Part shown: in pieces, positions 11,425-21,904 of the stretch
Numbering within the stretch: the stretch's first letter is position 1
How the letters are laid out: the number at the start of each line of letters is the position of its first letter
Assembly: GCA_036365455.1 (NCBI GenBank)
Contig: JAWQUS010000008.1
Span: 14,243,501 to 14,307,500, forward strand
Source: Macrosoma leucophasiata
Lineage: Eukaryota; Arthropoda; Insecta; Lepidoptera; Hedylidae
Direction of reading: 5' to 3'
Length of the DNA: 64,000 nt
Translations under genes and position numbers: made by a program
Notes under the pieces: model-generated
The model's database searches: none
Told to the model about the DNA's origin: nothing
Seen by the model: only the letters and a program-made list of their open reading frames with translations

Positions 11425-11760
11425 TTTAGCATTTTTTTTTAATTTAAAATGGCATCGCTATTACGCATATTGTCAAGTAGCGTAAAATTATCAGTAAGAG
11501 TCAGTCAGTCAAAGTCAGTCAGAGTCGCATTCAGTAATTCGTGGCTACTTTACCAGAACATTTACAATGAAGTTTTGGAGGCAACCTGAAAGGTCGTGTT
11601 TTCGCACTGTTATTCTATTTCACTATACACGGGCACTGTATTAAACCTATATCAAAAAAATGCCACCAACTTTATCTAATATAACTCATAAATATACCCA
11701 GAAAACGAAATAAAATAAGAGCACCATACGCCTCTTTCAAAGTTCCCGCCAAAAACCTTC
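11425..11760 (+). repeat. Family D repeat, copy 1
   Basis: Shares CCAGAACATTTACAATGAA, TTTTCGCACTGTTATTCTAT and AATGCCACCAACTTTA with 17387-17765 in the same orientation. Unclassified; includes short AGTCAGTC-type repeats near 11500. Confidence 0.7.
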
Positions 11761-11865
11761 TTTTTTTTAGCCTTAGACAGAAAACCCAGAAGCAGGTATC
11801 ACAAAACTTTTTGTCTAAGATATGAATTTTTTGTCATTAGAAATTAATTGTCATTTGACTTCATG

Positions 11866-11937
11866 CAAAGTGTTGAACCTACGACTTCAGGTTACTGCTT
11901 AACCTGAGGTCGTAGGTTCGACACCTTGCATTAGATT
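11866..11937. repeat. Near-perfect hairpin with tRNA-B-box-like arms
   Basis: Arms of about 32 bases around a tiny loop. The right arm contains GGTCGTAGGTTCGACACC, like a tRNA or SINE B box; the left arm is its reverse complement with a few mismatches. It looks like two short SINE pieces joined head to head. Confidence 0.6.
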
Positions 11938-11939
11938 TC

Positions 11940-14555
11940 ACTTGCATAAAAACAAGTATTTTTTTAAAACATGTTACTTGCTAATTCGTAAAATTGTATT
12001 TAAAATAAATTTTAAAAACTAATAAAAAATATCATGTAGATAATATTCTTTTACATAAGTCATAAACTTTACATAGTCTGGTTTTAAATATGACAATGTG
12101 TCGTAAATTCGGAGTAACTTAGCTACGCGAATTCGTAGCCCAAAGCTACGTAGCGAGCGTAGTAGATCGTTCTACGTAAAGGTTTGAATGAGTGTACTTC
12201 ATAGTCTAGAAGTAGCAACAGAGAATAGAGAGAAAGTAGCAGGTTACTTCTGCTTCGAGGTCGTGAGGTGCTGGTATGTCAATCGGGTCGCCACCTATTT
12301 ACATGGGACGTAACTGGCGAACCGTTCGTGATTGCGTGTAGGTACGCTTGAATAGACCCTGTCTTACCCAACGGAAAAATTAGGATTCAAATTACCGAAT
12401 AGTATATAGAACGATTACTTTTTTATTGCAATTTTAGCTCTAAAGATTTGCCTTTTAATCTCATTGGTCTTCAGATCAATCTGAATTATGAAGATATAAT
12501 ACTGCTCGACGGAACGAGGCGATTAATCAACAAGCGACTCTGGCTTGGCCGGTTTTTTAAGATTACAGCTCCGACGCTATTGTAATTGGTCTCCTTTTGA
12601 TTGAGCACCGATGCGCAGGTGGTCGATAAACGAATTTACTCATTGTAAACATTTTATACGAACAGCGAACAGGGAAAATCTACGTAATTTCACAAAAATA
12701 CTCCATTTGAGCTATTTAAGGTACACTTAACATTATTAAGGTATTCAGGATTGTTTTTTTGTTGATTTCGTTGGTTTATTGTGATTTAAAAGAGTATATG
12801 GCATGTTAGTAAATTTCGTCATTGGAACCACTAGTCTATAACTAATAGTTTTTGAGAAATCACCATTCGAGAGTCGGCTGTTATGAAATGTACTCAAACG
12901 GCTCAAATAAAATTTTAAAGGCTTGTGACGTCACACGCTTGTATCCAGCTATGAGATCAATGGCGAATTCAAGAAATCCTAAAATATCTTCGTTGATATT
13001 GCGTTTTTGTAAATAGTTACAATAGTAAAAGTTATTGAGATTTGTACAACAAATCTAATACTGTTGTTATTTTTAATTTAATCTTTTTTTTTTCTCTTTT
13101 ATTTTGATAACTCTTTTACAATAATGCACAGAATTTATAATTTTTTATGTATATATTTTTCATTTCTATGTTACTTTTCGACTATGTCAAAATTACATAT
13201 TGTCAAATACCCTATTCATACCTAACATAAAAAATCTATATTTAGATTCTTTATTCAGTGGATGCTTTTGTGCCGTGCTTGAAATAATATCTTAAAGATA
13301 TCGGTTCACTATAAATGAATTCTTCAAAATAACAATCTTGAACAGTACAAAAATAAATCCAGCGTACATGATTTGGAAAGTAAGTCGACAGAAGTCGTTT
13401 AAACTCAAGTTGCCGTTTTTATTTGCTAAAGTTTGATTTGATACGGGTGCCTGAAATAATATATTGCAAAGTTAAAATCTTGTTTCAATAATCCTTTTGT
13501 AAACCGTTCACGACATGAAAAGAGTTCGTGAGCAACTTCGTATATTTAATTAAATTACTTTTCCATTTCATGCGGCGATGCTCCACAAATTACGAAATAA
13601 ATGTCATAATAATAAACTAAAAATACAGAAAATTAATCAAATAAATACTTGAGGCTGTTTTTAAAAGGCAAACTACTACATATATATGTATTTTCTAGAT
13701 CATAAATATCCATGAACGGAATAATTGTGCAGCAGGATTCTAACCTATAAAATGTATCTACTGAGAAACGGAACCCAACATTATGCGTATCCTTACACGC
13801 ACATGGCCGGTTATAAATATGTCATTTAATATATAATCTAAAATAAAAACGTGTCAAAGATTTGCCAATGTTTGGCAGATTCACATCTCTGCCGTTAATA
13901 GAACGATCTAGGAAAATTATCTCTATTCAGGAATGAGAGTCTTTTTATGTATCAAATTTAGGATCAGATCTCTTAGTTGCGGTCAACCTGTATTACTCCA
14001 ATATCAAATGCAATAACACAATATAATTTTAGATTGCTCGGTGGACCTCCGGCGTCACCTGTCATCCCGTATCAATCATTGAACATTAGGATATTTCGCT
14101 TGTGATATCACAAAACTATTCCTAACATAGAAAAGCTTTTATGCTTGACATTACTCAGAAAACCCATTATTATTTCCTGTCCATTTATTTAAGTTATATT
14201 GTAAATGTACAAAGTACGATTCATCCGAAGGTTTTCCAGTAAAATCCAAAATTTACCAAGTCATATCTGCAAATGTATCATTGCTAATTACCAAACCTAT
14301 TCTATATATAACTATAAATTTCATATTATTTATATTAACACGAAGGTTACTTAAATTTTATGTCAAACCTGAAAACTTTCAAAACTTTGATACTTATCTG
14401 AAATTGAATTCGAATATTTTTAAATCCCATTAAAATAAATAACAACAAATAGGTAGCGGTAAAAAGCAATAGGTACATGTTGTAAATCTTAAGTTTACAA
14501 AAAAAATCGTTAGAATTTACCATAGGTCGGGTAAATTACAGTAACAACAACTAAA
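11940..14555. other. Upstream non-coding sequence, no gene recognised
   Basis: Includes less AT-rich, non-repetitive patches at about 12120-12360 and 12440-12640 and an AT-rich part around 13080-13250. No open frame carries a signature. These patches could hold regulatory or 5'-untranslated sequence of the downstream receptor gene; that is a guess from position alone. Confidence 0.4.
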
Positions 14556-14571
14556 ATTTTTATTTATGTAT

Positions 14572-15251
14572 GTATCTTCACGCCAGGTCCCTAACGGGGT
14601 AGGCAGAGAGTGTAGAGCGCCAGACATCCCGGTTCAGACAAACCTCTCGTGCCTCGTCTACCTTCATCATTCTCTTCATACATGCACGCCGATTCCTAAG
14701 ACTTTTGACCCCACCATCAGACAGAATTCGACCTATTTGGTCATGGTAGGTCAGCCTTGGTCTTCCTGGGCCTCTGCAACCATCCACATTCGCATTGTAT
14801 ATCTGTTTAGTCATTCGCTCATTCGACATTCTTTCTATATGCCCGAACCATCGGAGCATGCCTTTTTTCATTTTTACACCGATACTATCATTCACACAAA
14901 GTCTCTTTCTTACATCTTCATTACGAACGCGATCGGTGAGTGATACACCGCAGATCTTGCGCAAAGATCTCATCTCGACCGCGTTCAACTTACTTTCATG
15001 CTCTTTCCTGCATACCCAGCTCTCGCTTCCATATAAAAGCGTTGGAGTAAGTACAGCATTATGTACGGCTAGTCGAGCCCGCTGGCTGAGATGTTTAGAT
15101 TCTAGTAGCTTACCCAACGCTCCATTCACGCAATTCCCAGCAAGCACTCTTCTTTCTATGTCAGTGGTGTACCTACCATCCTTGCTAAAAGCACATCCAA
15201 GATATACAATTTCATCAACCTGTTCTAACACTGCATCATCTACCACTACCC
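14572..15251 (-). mobile_element. 5'-truncated LINE, C-terminal reverse-transcriptase fragment, with target duplication
   Basis: A 222-codon frame (15246 to 14578) reads as the C-terminal region of a non-LTR ORF2: VDEIVYLGCAFSKDGRYTTD, LLYGSESWVCRKEHESKLNA, SLTDRVRNEDVRKRL, MLRWFGHIERM, GRPR, and a conserved end VDEAREVCLNRDVWRSTLSA. The catalytic RT core is missing because the copy is 5' truncated. A perfect 13-bp duplication TTTATTTATGTAT flanks it at 14559-14571 and 15252-15264, so it is a genuine retrotransposed insert that has kept its frame. Pieces of the same family's 3' end are at 53308-53421 and probably 16105-16134 and 29058-29085. It lies about 0.9 kb before the first coding exon of the receptor. 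Confidence 0.85.
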
Positions 15252-15264
15252 TTTATTTATGTAT

Positions 15265-15560
15265 TTTATCTAATAAGGTTCAACAACCTTTTCTAGCATT
15301 AAATTAGCAACGATGTCAATACAAAGTATAAACGTGATTTACTTCATAATTTTAAGTTAGAATTTTCTTCACACAAGCCTTTTCAACACAAATATCGTAC
15401 AATTTAGTCGTTGTTCGAAATGAAGAGTTTCACTTTACCTTTGCTATACGAAACACTAACGTAACACAGTAGTGTTGAGTTAAGGTTCATCATAATGCAG
15501 TTCTTTTTACACGAAGAAGTGTATTTTCCGCTATAACGTTTGTTGTTTCTTTTCATCTAA
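15265..15560. other. No recognised feature
   Basis: Sequence between the LINE fragment and a family A relic; nothing recognised. Confidence 0.5.
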
Positions 15561-15564
15561 GGAA

Positions 15565-15720
15565 GGTGGCAATAAGCCTGCAGCTCACATTGATGTTCAT
15601 TTCATTCATCATAAGTGAATGAAATGAACATCAATGTGAGTAATGTGAGCAATGTGAGCTGCAGTCACACAGCTAATAGACATCTACACAATACTCACAC
15701 CGCTGAACTAACCGGGTCGT
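15565..15720 (-). repeat. Family A relic containing a 25-bp-arm perfect palindrome
   Basis: GGTGGCAATAAGCCTGCAGC..CACATTGATGTT and GCTAATAGACATCTACACA match family A on the opposite strand. Arms 15584-15608 and 15616-15640 are exact reverse complements around a 7-base loop, so part of the family A tail has been inverted-duplicated. Confidence 0.7.
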
Positions 15721-16100
15721 CCAACATCTTAATTTACGAGATTGATATTTTTTTCAGATTTATCTTTTCAATGAATGCAGCTCATTAAAACCTAAAAAGT
15801 TACCTTTTTCAATAAGACTGATATCTGCCAGGGCAAAAAGACGTGGAATTATTAAGTTTAACCTTGCATAGAGATTTTTTTGAAGATAATTGTATAAAAA
15901 TAAAAAAAATCTTGATCAAAACTCCACGACCATATAGACATACAGCGCCATGCCTACATATCTCCTTAAAAATGTCTTACTTCTATAATATTAGTCAAGA
16001 ATATTTCGAAAATTTTCTTGAACTAACGTTAACTTATAATATTAGACCTATAAATGGTAACTTAATCATTTGTCGAATTTTGCATACCTACGAGTAGGTA
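15721..16100. other. No recognised feature upstream of coding exon 1
   Basis: AT-rich; an 84-codon open frame here has no signature. Confidence 0.45.
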
Positions 16101-16104
16101 AGTA

Positions 16105-16134
16105 CGTATCTTCACGTACCCTAACGGGGTAAGG
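16105..16134 (-). mobile_element. LINE 3'-end relic
   Basis: GTATCTTCACG...CCCTAACGGGGTAAGG resembles the inverted 3' end of the LINE fragment at 14572 (GTATCTTCACGCCAGGTCCCTAACGGGGTAGG). It sits about 40 bp before the splice acceptor of receptor exon 1. Confidence 0.5.
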
Positions 16135-16172
16135 ATTGTACCATTTTGTAATATCGTATTTTTCTTTCACAG

Positions 16173-16475
16173 ATAGAATGTGGCGAAAGACGCCACTGGT
16201 GACATGGCTGGTGGCCTTGTCACTGGTGGCGTTCGTCTTTGCCGATCCCGGCACAGGCAGCGGCACCTCCGTGGTCGCGCAATTACCGGTGCGCAACACC
16301 ACCCTGCCTGTGCGACCCACCGCGCCCGTGCCACGCCAGAAAGAGCGTCGCCAGCGCAACCGACGCCGTACCACCACTACCACCACCACCACAGTGGAGC
16401 CTTACGACGACGACGACTGGGACCACACCACACCACCGTCTACCACCACCGTCGATCCGAGGATGTTTGATCATA
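16173..16475 (+). CDS. Ddr: Discoidin domain receptor, coding exon 1 (signal peptide and leader)
   Basis: First coding exon of a receptor of the discoidin domain receptor family (collagen-sensing receptor tyrosine kinases in animals). A pyrimidine-rich acceptor ending in CACAG precedes the exon, and the ATG is at 16178. It encodes 99 residues plus one base (phase 1) and ends at a GTGAGT donor. Residues 1-22 form a signal peptide (WRK, then a hydrophobic run ending AFVFA). The mature leader is low complexity: an NTT glycosylation sequon at 40-42, a basic patch at 53-64 with RNRR, eight threonines at 65-72, then four aspartates and another Thr/Pro stretch. The exon is GC-richer than its surroundings. 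The same frame is open 5' to position 16136, but the upstream part reads through the acceptor and is not coding. The link to exon 2 is inferred from phase (A+CC gives Thr), strand and a domain order that fits a DDR; no transcript was seen. The leader alone would not identify the gene. Confidence 0.8.
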
Positions 16476-16514
16476 GTGAGTAATTTTTATTTATTTACAG
16501 AATTTTGGGCTCCC

Positions 16515-16665
16515 ACAACGGAGCCTGAGGGCATAGGGTCTACCGCATTAAGTCTACTTACAACTAAATGGTAGCGTTTAGCGCTATCAGTAGTGTAATT
16601 TGATCTCAAAATTTCGGAGCATAACAGCTGAGGTCTCGGGAGTGATAACGTTTACATTAAACATT
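16515..16665 (+). repeat. Diverged family A relic
   Basis: CGGAGCCTGAGGGCATAGG, TAAATGGTAGCGTTTAGCGC and AACAGCTGAGGTCTCGGGAG follow the family A order with many changes. It is the first repeat in intron 1. Confidence 0.55.
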
Positions 16666-17340
16666 TCTTTTAAGTTTTTATGAATATGTTTATATTCAAT
16701 CATACCCTTAATCTTCAGTTTTACCAGTCTAAAGAAAACGAACGTGTTAATTACTTATACTGTGGTTTTACGTTACCACTTTCACATTCATGTTGAGAAT
16801 ATTAGATAGCACAAAATGAGATGACAGATGTGGAATATTATGTAAGAAAAATCTTTACATATTACACTTGACATATCGAAATGTAAGCGTTACCTAATAG
16901 GTAGTAGAAGCCTTATCGTTACCTGTAAGCTGGACTGTTAAATTTAGTGTCGGAAAGCTTATTAGATTAAAAAAATATATTTGTAGGTAACTTCTAACGT
17001 AAGCAAAACGAACGATGATATCTATGTATATCATAATAATATACATAAAGTACTCTACGTAGCGCAAGAAATAGAAGCATTTTAAAACGAATTATAACAA
17101 AATTTAAAGAAAGTTATCTTAAATTCGTTTAAACATTATATTACTTCTAGTTAAACACTCGTTAACTCGTAGGTACCTACCTACATTTACCCAAATGAAT
17201 ACTCTTGAGCCTTATAAAAACAAGAAACATAATTAAAAGTTGTAATTATACTTTGCGCTTAAATAAACTAAATTACTTATTAAACTAGTATTGTATAAGA
17301 CCGCAAATGTTTTAAGATTATCTTAATGTAAAACTAAGCC
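16666..17340. other. Intron 1, nothing recognised
   Basis: AT-rich intronic sequence without open frames of interest. Confidence 0.5.
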
Positions 17341-17765
17341 TTAACCGCGACTGCATCCGCGTGGACGTCAAACGTATTGAAACAAGGTTTTTTTTTTAAT
17401 TTTATGGCATCGCATGTTTTGCATGTTGCCAGTATCAAGTAAAACGATATTTCGTATTCGTAATAAGCAACGTAAAAGTCAGAGTCAGTCAGTCAATTTA
17501 TCAGTCTGCCAGTCAGTCACAGTAATTCTAGTAAAGCGATGGCTACTTTTACCAGAACATTTACAATGAAATTTTGGAGGCAACCCGAAAGAACATGTTT
17601 TCGCACTGTTATTCTATTTCATTATACACGAACACTGTAATAAGTCTATATCAAACAAAATGCCACCAACTTTAACACTATTTAATTTAACTCAAAAATG
17701 CACCGAGAAAATGAAATAAACTAAGAGCATCACACGCCTCCTTCAAGGTACCCACCAAAACATCA
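17341..17765 (+). repeat. Family D repeat, copy 2
   Basis: Same orientation as 11425-11760, sharing CCAGAACATTTACAATGAAA and TTTTCGCACTGTTATTCTAT. Copy 2 is preceded by CCGCGACTGCATCCGCGTGG, the inverted type of Helitron 3' stem, so the family may be the interior of a Helitron. Confidence 0.65.
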
Positions 17766-17825
17766 AACAAGGATTAATTACAGTGCTCATCAAGAAATAT
17801 TGCATTTCGAGCCTATTAAAATGTC

Positions 17826-18040
17826 TATCGGCTAGTTTCGACTTTCTAGAGCGTTATCTCTGTCGCACACTGGCTGCGTAAGCATCCGTAGTCCGGTATT
17901 GGTCAAAACTTGTTCAAAATGGTCGACAAATGTCAATGGCAGATAGGTAAGGTGCGAGCGAGATAACGCTCTACATACCCGAAATAAGCGGAAGTCTCCT
18001 TCCTTAGGTTGATGTCCAATATTTCTTGTTGGATATGATG
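17826..18040. repeat. MITE-like element with TAGAGCGTTATCTC inverted ends, copy 1
   Basis: TCTAGAGCGTTATCTC at the left is mirrored by GAGATAACGCTCTAC near the right, and outer sequence TACCCGAAATAAGCGGAAGT continues. The copy at 45040-45255 is the reverse complement of this one over most of its length. Confidence 0.65.
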
Positions 18041-18752
18041 TAAGTGTTTCTTTTGTCAAATTGATAATTAACGTCAATCATGACGTCAGCTGTCATCTGT
18101 CTTCGAGTCTACGTTCGGATACATGCAACAGCAATTGTAATCGGCAAGTTTTTCGCCGAATAATCTCACACAGTAGGTAGGTATTTCAATTTCCAATATC
18201 GTATTCAAACATATACTTACCGACCTATAAATCCACACACATGTTGTGAATAGATTTCCTAAAGATATTTGTAAAAGGGAAAATATTCTCGAAATATAAA
18301 GTAAGAAAGTAAAAGTCATACCTATCCTTGTTGTTCAATATTAGGGAATAACCGTGAGCAGATAACGTACTGCTTCCATTTCGCATCAAATGACTATTGT
18401 TGGATGTCTCGGGAATGTACAGTAGTAGGACCCAACATCGTTACTACATACGTAGGAAAGTATAAGCCAAAATTCAAGGCTTCCATGTCCTCCTCAACGG
18501 GAAGTATCTGTTAAACACATAGTTTTACAAAAGGCGCCTGAAGGAATGCCCTCGAAAGACGTGAGGACATTGAAATTGTTTAGTGCCCTGCAATGTACCG
18601 ACGTAATTTGCAAACGTACTCGTAACATCCCAAGCATTGACGGAATTCGCTGAACGGAGGGCGCGTTGGCATTATGTTACACCGTACCAGAGAATATATA
18701 ATAATACTACCGTACCACCGTACCGTCCATCTTGAAAATCGAGTCATTAATA
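18041..18752. other. Intron 1, nothing recognised
   Basis: The segment 18340-18710 has a more balanced base composition than its surroundings but no protein, RNA or repeat signature I recognise. Confidence 0.45.
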
Positions 18753-19112
18753 TCTATTTAAATAAAAATTAATCGCGAATGTTCTTCTATGTGCAAAACT
18801 CAACAACGGCTGGACCAATTTGTCTAATTCCATTTTTGTTGTATTTGTAAGAAGTGAGTACAGAAGATTTTTAAGGAAGAAAAAGAATAGATAACAGCGC
18901 GAAAAATTATGTTATTTAAAAATGTTCTATTTTTAGAAAACTAAGCACTGTACTAACTTTTCCAATGTAAACCTTACAGTCTTTGATATACTGATGGGTC
19001 GTCAATTATCGTTTTAAATAGATCAATAGGTAGAAATTTATGATTGAGAATGGCATCAAATTACCAGTAACAATCTGCAATGCACCCGCGCGAAGCCAGG
19101 GCGGGTCACTAG
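18753..19112 (+). mobile_element. Helitron-like element
   Basis: Starts A|TCTATTTAAATAAAAATTAA and ends with the stem CGCGCGAAGCCAGGGCGGGT followed by CACTAG|T. Contains AACAACGGCTGGACCAATTT, typical of this group. About 360 bp, non-coding. Confidence 0.75.
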
Positions 19113-20850
19113 TATTAAATACATTTTCGTGCACCTGATAAAGACAATGCCGTTTAGCGACAATATAGTCTAGTCGATAAGTTCAAATGGTCTAAAATAG
19201 AGATACTGCTCTTAAAATTATGTGCGATAGCTCATTGGATCCGGAATGACGCCTAGAAAAATGTTCTAAAAGAGTTTATCAGCACTTAAACAATTGCAAA
19301 AGTTATAAATTTTTTAAATATTTAAGAAATTTAAATAAAAGATTCTTAAAGAGGAGGAAATTTCCAATAAAAAAGTCCGTACTTCCGGAACTCTATCACC
19401 ATTATTTATAATTTTTATATAACGCTGAAAATGGGTCTCCGCGCGACATTTATAGGTTGCGCGCGCCGCGTCAAAACCGACTACGACACATTAATTATTT
19501 TTTAAGGTATTGAATATTTTTTTTTTAATTTGAAAAAATTATGGTATATTTAGAACACTTTAAAAAACTATGTCCCGTTGGAAATTTTACAACAAGTTAA
19601 ACGATTGTTAACTAACAACATTTTCTCGAACTACGTCTTCATTGTCAATGACAAAATATGTTTAAAAAATTATCCTATAAATTTTTCGCCTCGTGGAGCC
19701 TTTCTGATACACATACTTAACAAGATCATGCCATAAAAGTTACAAAAACTACTTACTTACTTTGCCTAGAATATTTTTTTTACTTGAACAAAAACTGAAA
19801 AATCCAAGTAGTGTTGTTAAAAATATTTTTTTTTATCATTATATTATCGTTTTTATCGATACAAGACATTAATTGATTAGCAAATAATTTTTTTCCCGCC
19901 ATTTGTTGACATTTTTTTTTATAAACAAATTGATTATTTTATTATTTTTTAATAATTTTTTTTCTTAACCATATTATATGACAAATATGATGATTAAAAA
20001 AATTTTTCTTAATATCAATTTTTAATTGTTTATAATCGTTTTTTTTATATTTCTATTGTTTAAATAATTAGTTAAGAAATTATTTTTTTTCTAAAAATCA
20101 TATTTGACAGTCCTCTATAAAATAACAAAAAAAAATTTTTTTTTGATCAACATTTACATTGTTTATTAACTTACCAATTTGTTATAAACAAATTTTTAAC
20201 TTTGTTATATTTTTTTCTCATACTTCTAAAAATTACAAAAACAACCATATACAACAAAATAGAGAAAAAAATATTTTTTTTTACATAATAAATAAAATAA
20301 AAAATTTCTATACTTTGTTGTGTATGGTTGTTATTTAAATTTTTAGAAGTATGAGAAAAAAAATATAACAAAGGTAAAAATTTGTTTATAACAAATTGGT
20401 AAGTTAATAAACAATGTTATTGTTGATAAAAAAAAATGTTTATTTGTTACTTTATAAAAGACTGTTAATTATGATTTTCAGAAAAAAAATAATTTCTTAA
20501 CTAATTATTTAAACAATAGAAATATAAAAAAACGATTATAAACAATTAAAAATTGTTATTAAGGATTTTTTTTATCATAATATTTGTCATATAATATAGT
20601 AGAGAAAAAAAAATAAAAAAAATATTGTAATAATCAATTTGTTTATAAAAAATGTATCTACAAATGGCGGGAAAAAATTTAATTGCTAATCAATTAATGT
20701 CTTGTATCAATAAAAAAACGCTAATATAATGATTAAAAAAAAATGTTTTAACAACATTACTTCGATTTTCAGTTTTTGTTCAAGTGAAAAAATCATTATT
20801 AACAAAGTATGAATATTTTTTTAACTTTTATGGCATGATCTTGTTAAGTA

Positions 20851-21549
20851 CAGTGGAGCGTCGATTATCCGAACGTCGCTCAACCGAACGACCGCTTATC
20901 CGAACGTAGTAACGCGCGGGACAATGCCGCCCGCGCTTCAGTTTTCGCCCATTTGTCGCGACTCGTTCACTTGTTATTGTACTCGTATGTTCAGATAATG
21001 AAGTTGAAAACATAGTAAGTGCTTCTGAAGCGTTTACTTGCTTAGATATTGCCTTGCGCTGGTTTGAAACACAGGCCGAGGGCGACCAGTATCAAATATC
21101 TGTTCTCAAAAAGTACGCAATCTAGCCGCTCGTAAGCGGGTAGGCTTGCTTCAGCAGACGAAAATTCTAGATTTTTTAAGCGTTAATTGTAATTCGTAAA
21201 CACGAGTTTTACTACAAGATTGTCTGCACTTCTTTTGTTTATTTCCTATTTGTACTATTCATTTTTGGCAATAACACATGCGAGTGAAATTTAGAAACTA
21301 AAGAAAAAACAGAAAGAAATATTTGACTTCGGGCAGGAATCGAACCTGCGACCTCAGTTGTTATCCCTTTTTTTCTTTTATTTCTTGTCATTAAAAATAT
21401 TCATAAATGTAAATAATATGGTTTTCATTTACCTGTACGTAAATTTGTATGGCTGAATCAATATATGCACATTAGTTCGATTATCCGAAAATACCGGTTT
21501 TCCGAACACCCACGTCCCCCAATTAGTTCGGATAATCGACGCTCTACTG
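20851..21549. mobile_element. pogo/Tigger-like MITE nested in the fold-back element
   Basis: Terminal inverted repeats CAGTGGAGCGTCGATTATCC (left) and its counterpart at the right (..GGATAATCGACGCTCTACTG), with TA on each side (20849-20850 and 21550-21551). The ends and TA target fit the Tc1-mariner superfamily, pogo/Tigger branch. The 699-bp interior lacks a transposase frame. A tRNA-derived SINE piece lies inside at about 21330-21372. Confidence 0.8.
21330..21372 (-). mobile_element. tRNA-derived SINE fragment
   Basis: On the minus strand: ACTGAGGTCGCAGGTTCGAT followed by TCCTGCCCGAAGTCAA, the T-arm/B-box half of a tRNA, then a T/C-rich body as in the copies at 21845-21903 and 25373-25480. 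Confidence 0.6.
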
Positions 21550-21844
21550 TATGTATATAAAAATTTATAGGATAATTTTTTAAACATTTTTTGTCATTGA
21601 CAATGAAGACGGGAGTTCGAGAAGAAAAATTTATAGGATAATTTTTTAAACATTTTTTGTCATTGACAATGAAGACGGGAGTTCGAGAAAATTTTGTTAG
21701 TTAACAATCGTTTAACTTGTTGCAAAATGAACTTTAAGTAAAATTTCCAACTTGACTAAATTTTTTAAAGTGTTCAAATATACCATATTTTTTTCAAATT
21801 AAAAAAAAATATTCAATACATTTTATTTAAAGAAAAATGGAAAG

Positions 21845-21903
21845 AAAAAATTGACTTCAGGCGAGACTCGAACTCGCGGCCTACTGGGAATCTAGTCCAG
21901 CCG
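21845..21903 (-). mobile_element. tRNA-derived SINE fragment
   Basis: Minus strand reads AGAGCGGCTGGACTAGATTC, CCGCGAGTTCGAGTCTCGCC and then GAAGTCAATTTTTTC, nearly the same as 25390-25460. The D-arm half is cut off where a Helitron begins. Confidence 0.7.
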
Positions 21904-21904
21904 C

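Larger units (their letters stand above)
19507..21819. mobile_element. Large fold-back element with ~0.8-kb inverted arms
   Basis: The left arm (19507 to about 20278) is answered by its reverse complement from about 20300 to 20850, resuming at 21551-21819. Landmarks are TATTGAATATT at both outer ends, GTTAACTAACAA/TTGTTAGTTAAC, TCTTCATTGTCAATGACA, and ACAACCATA at the centre. The arms are very AT-rich and non-coding. The right arm is interrupted by a pogo/Tigger-like MITE (20851-21549) and holds a 66-bp tandem duplication (21561-21626, 21627-21692). No transposase is present. The right terminus abuts a SINE fragment, so the exact end and any target duplication could not be set. Confidence 0.8.

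Noticed and set aside
14578..15246. 222-codon minus-strand frame as a host gene
   Set aside because: Motifs are those of a LINE ORF2 C-terminus, and the block is flanked by a 13-bp duplication.
16136..16177. Upstream in-frame ATG of exon 1 (14 extra residues)
   Set aside because: A strong splice acceptor lies between it and the second ATG, and starting there would bury the signal peptide.
16066..16574. Other long frames overlapping receptor exon 1 on both strands
   Set aside because: They are frame shadows caused by the GC-rich, triplet-biased leader; only the frame with signal peptide and matching splice phase makes sense.
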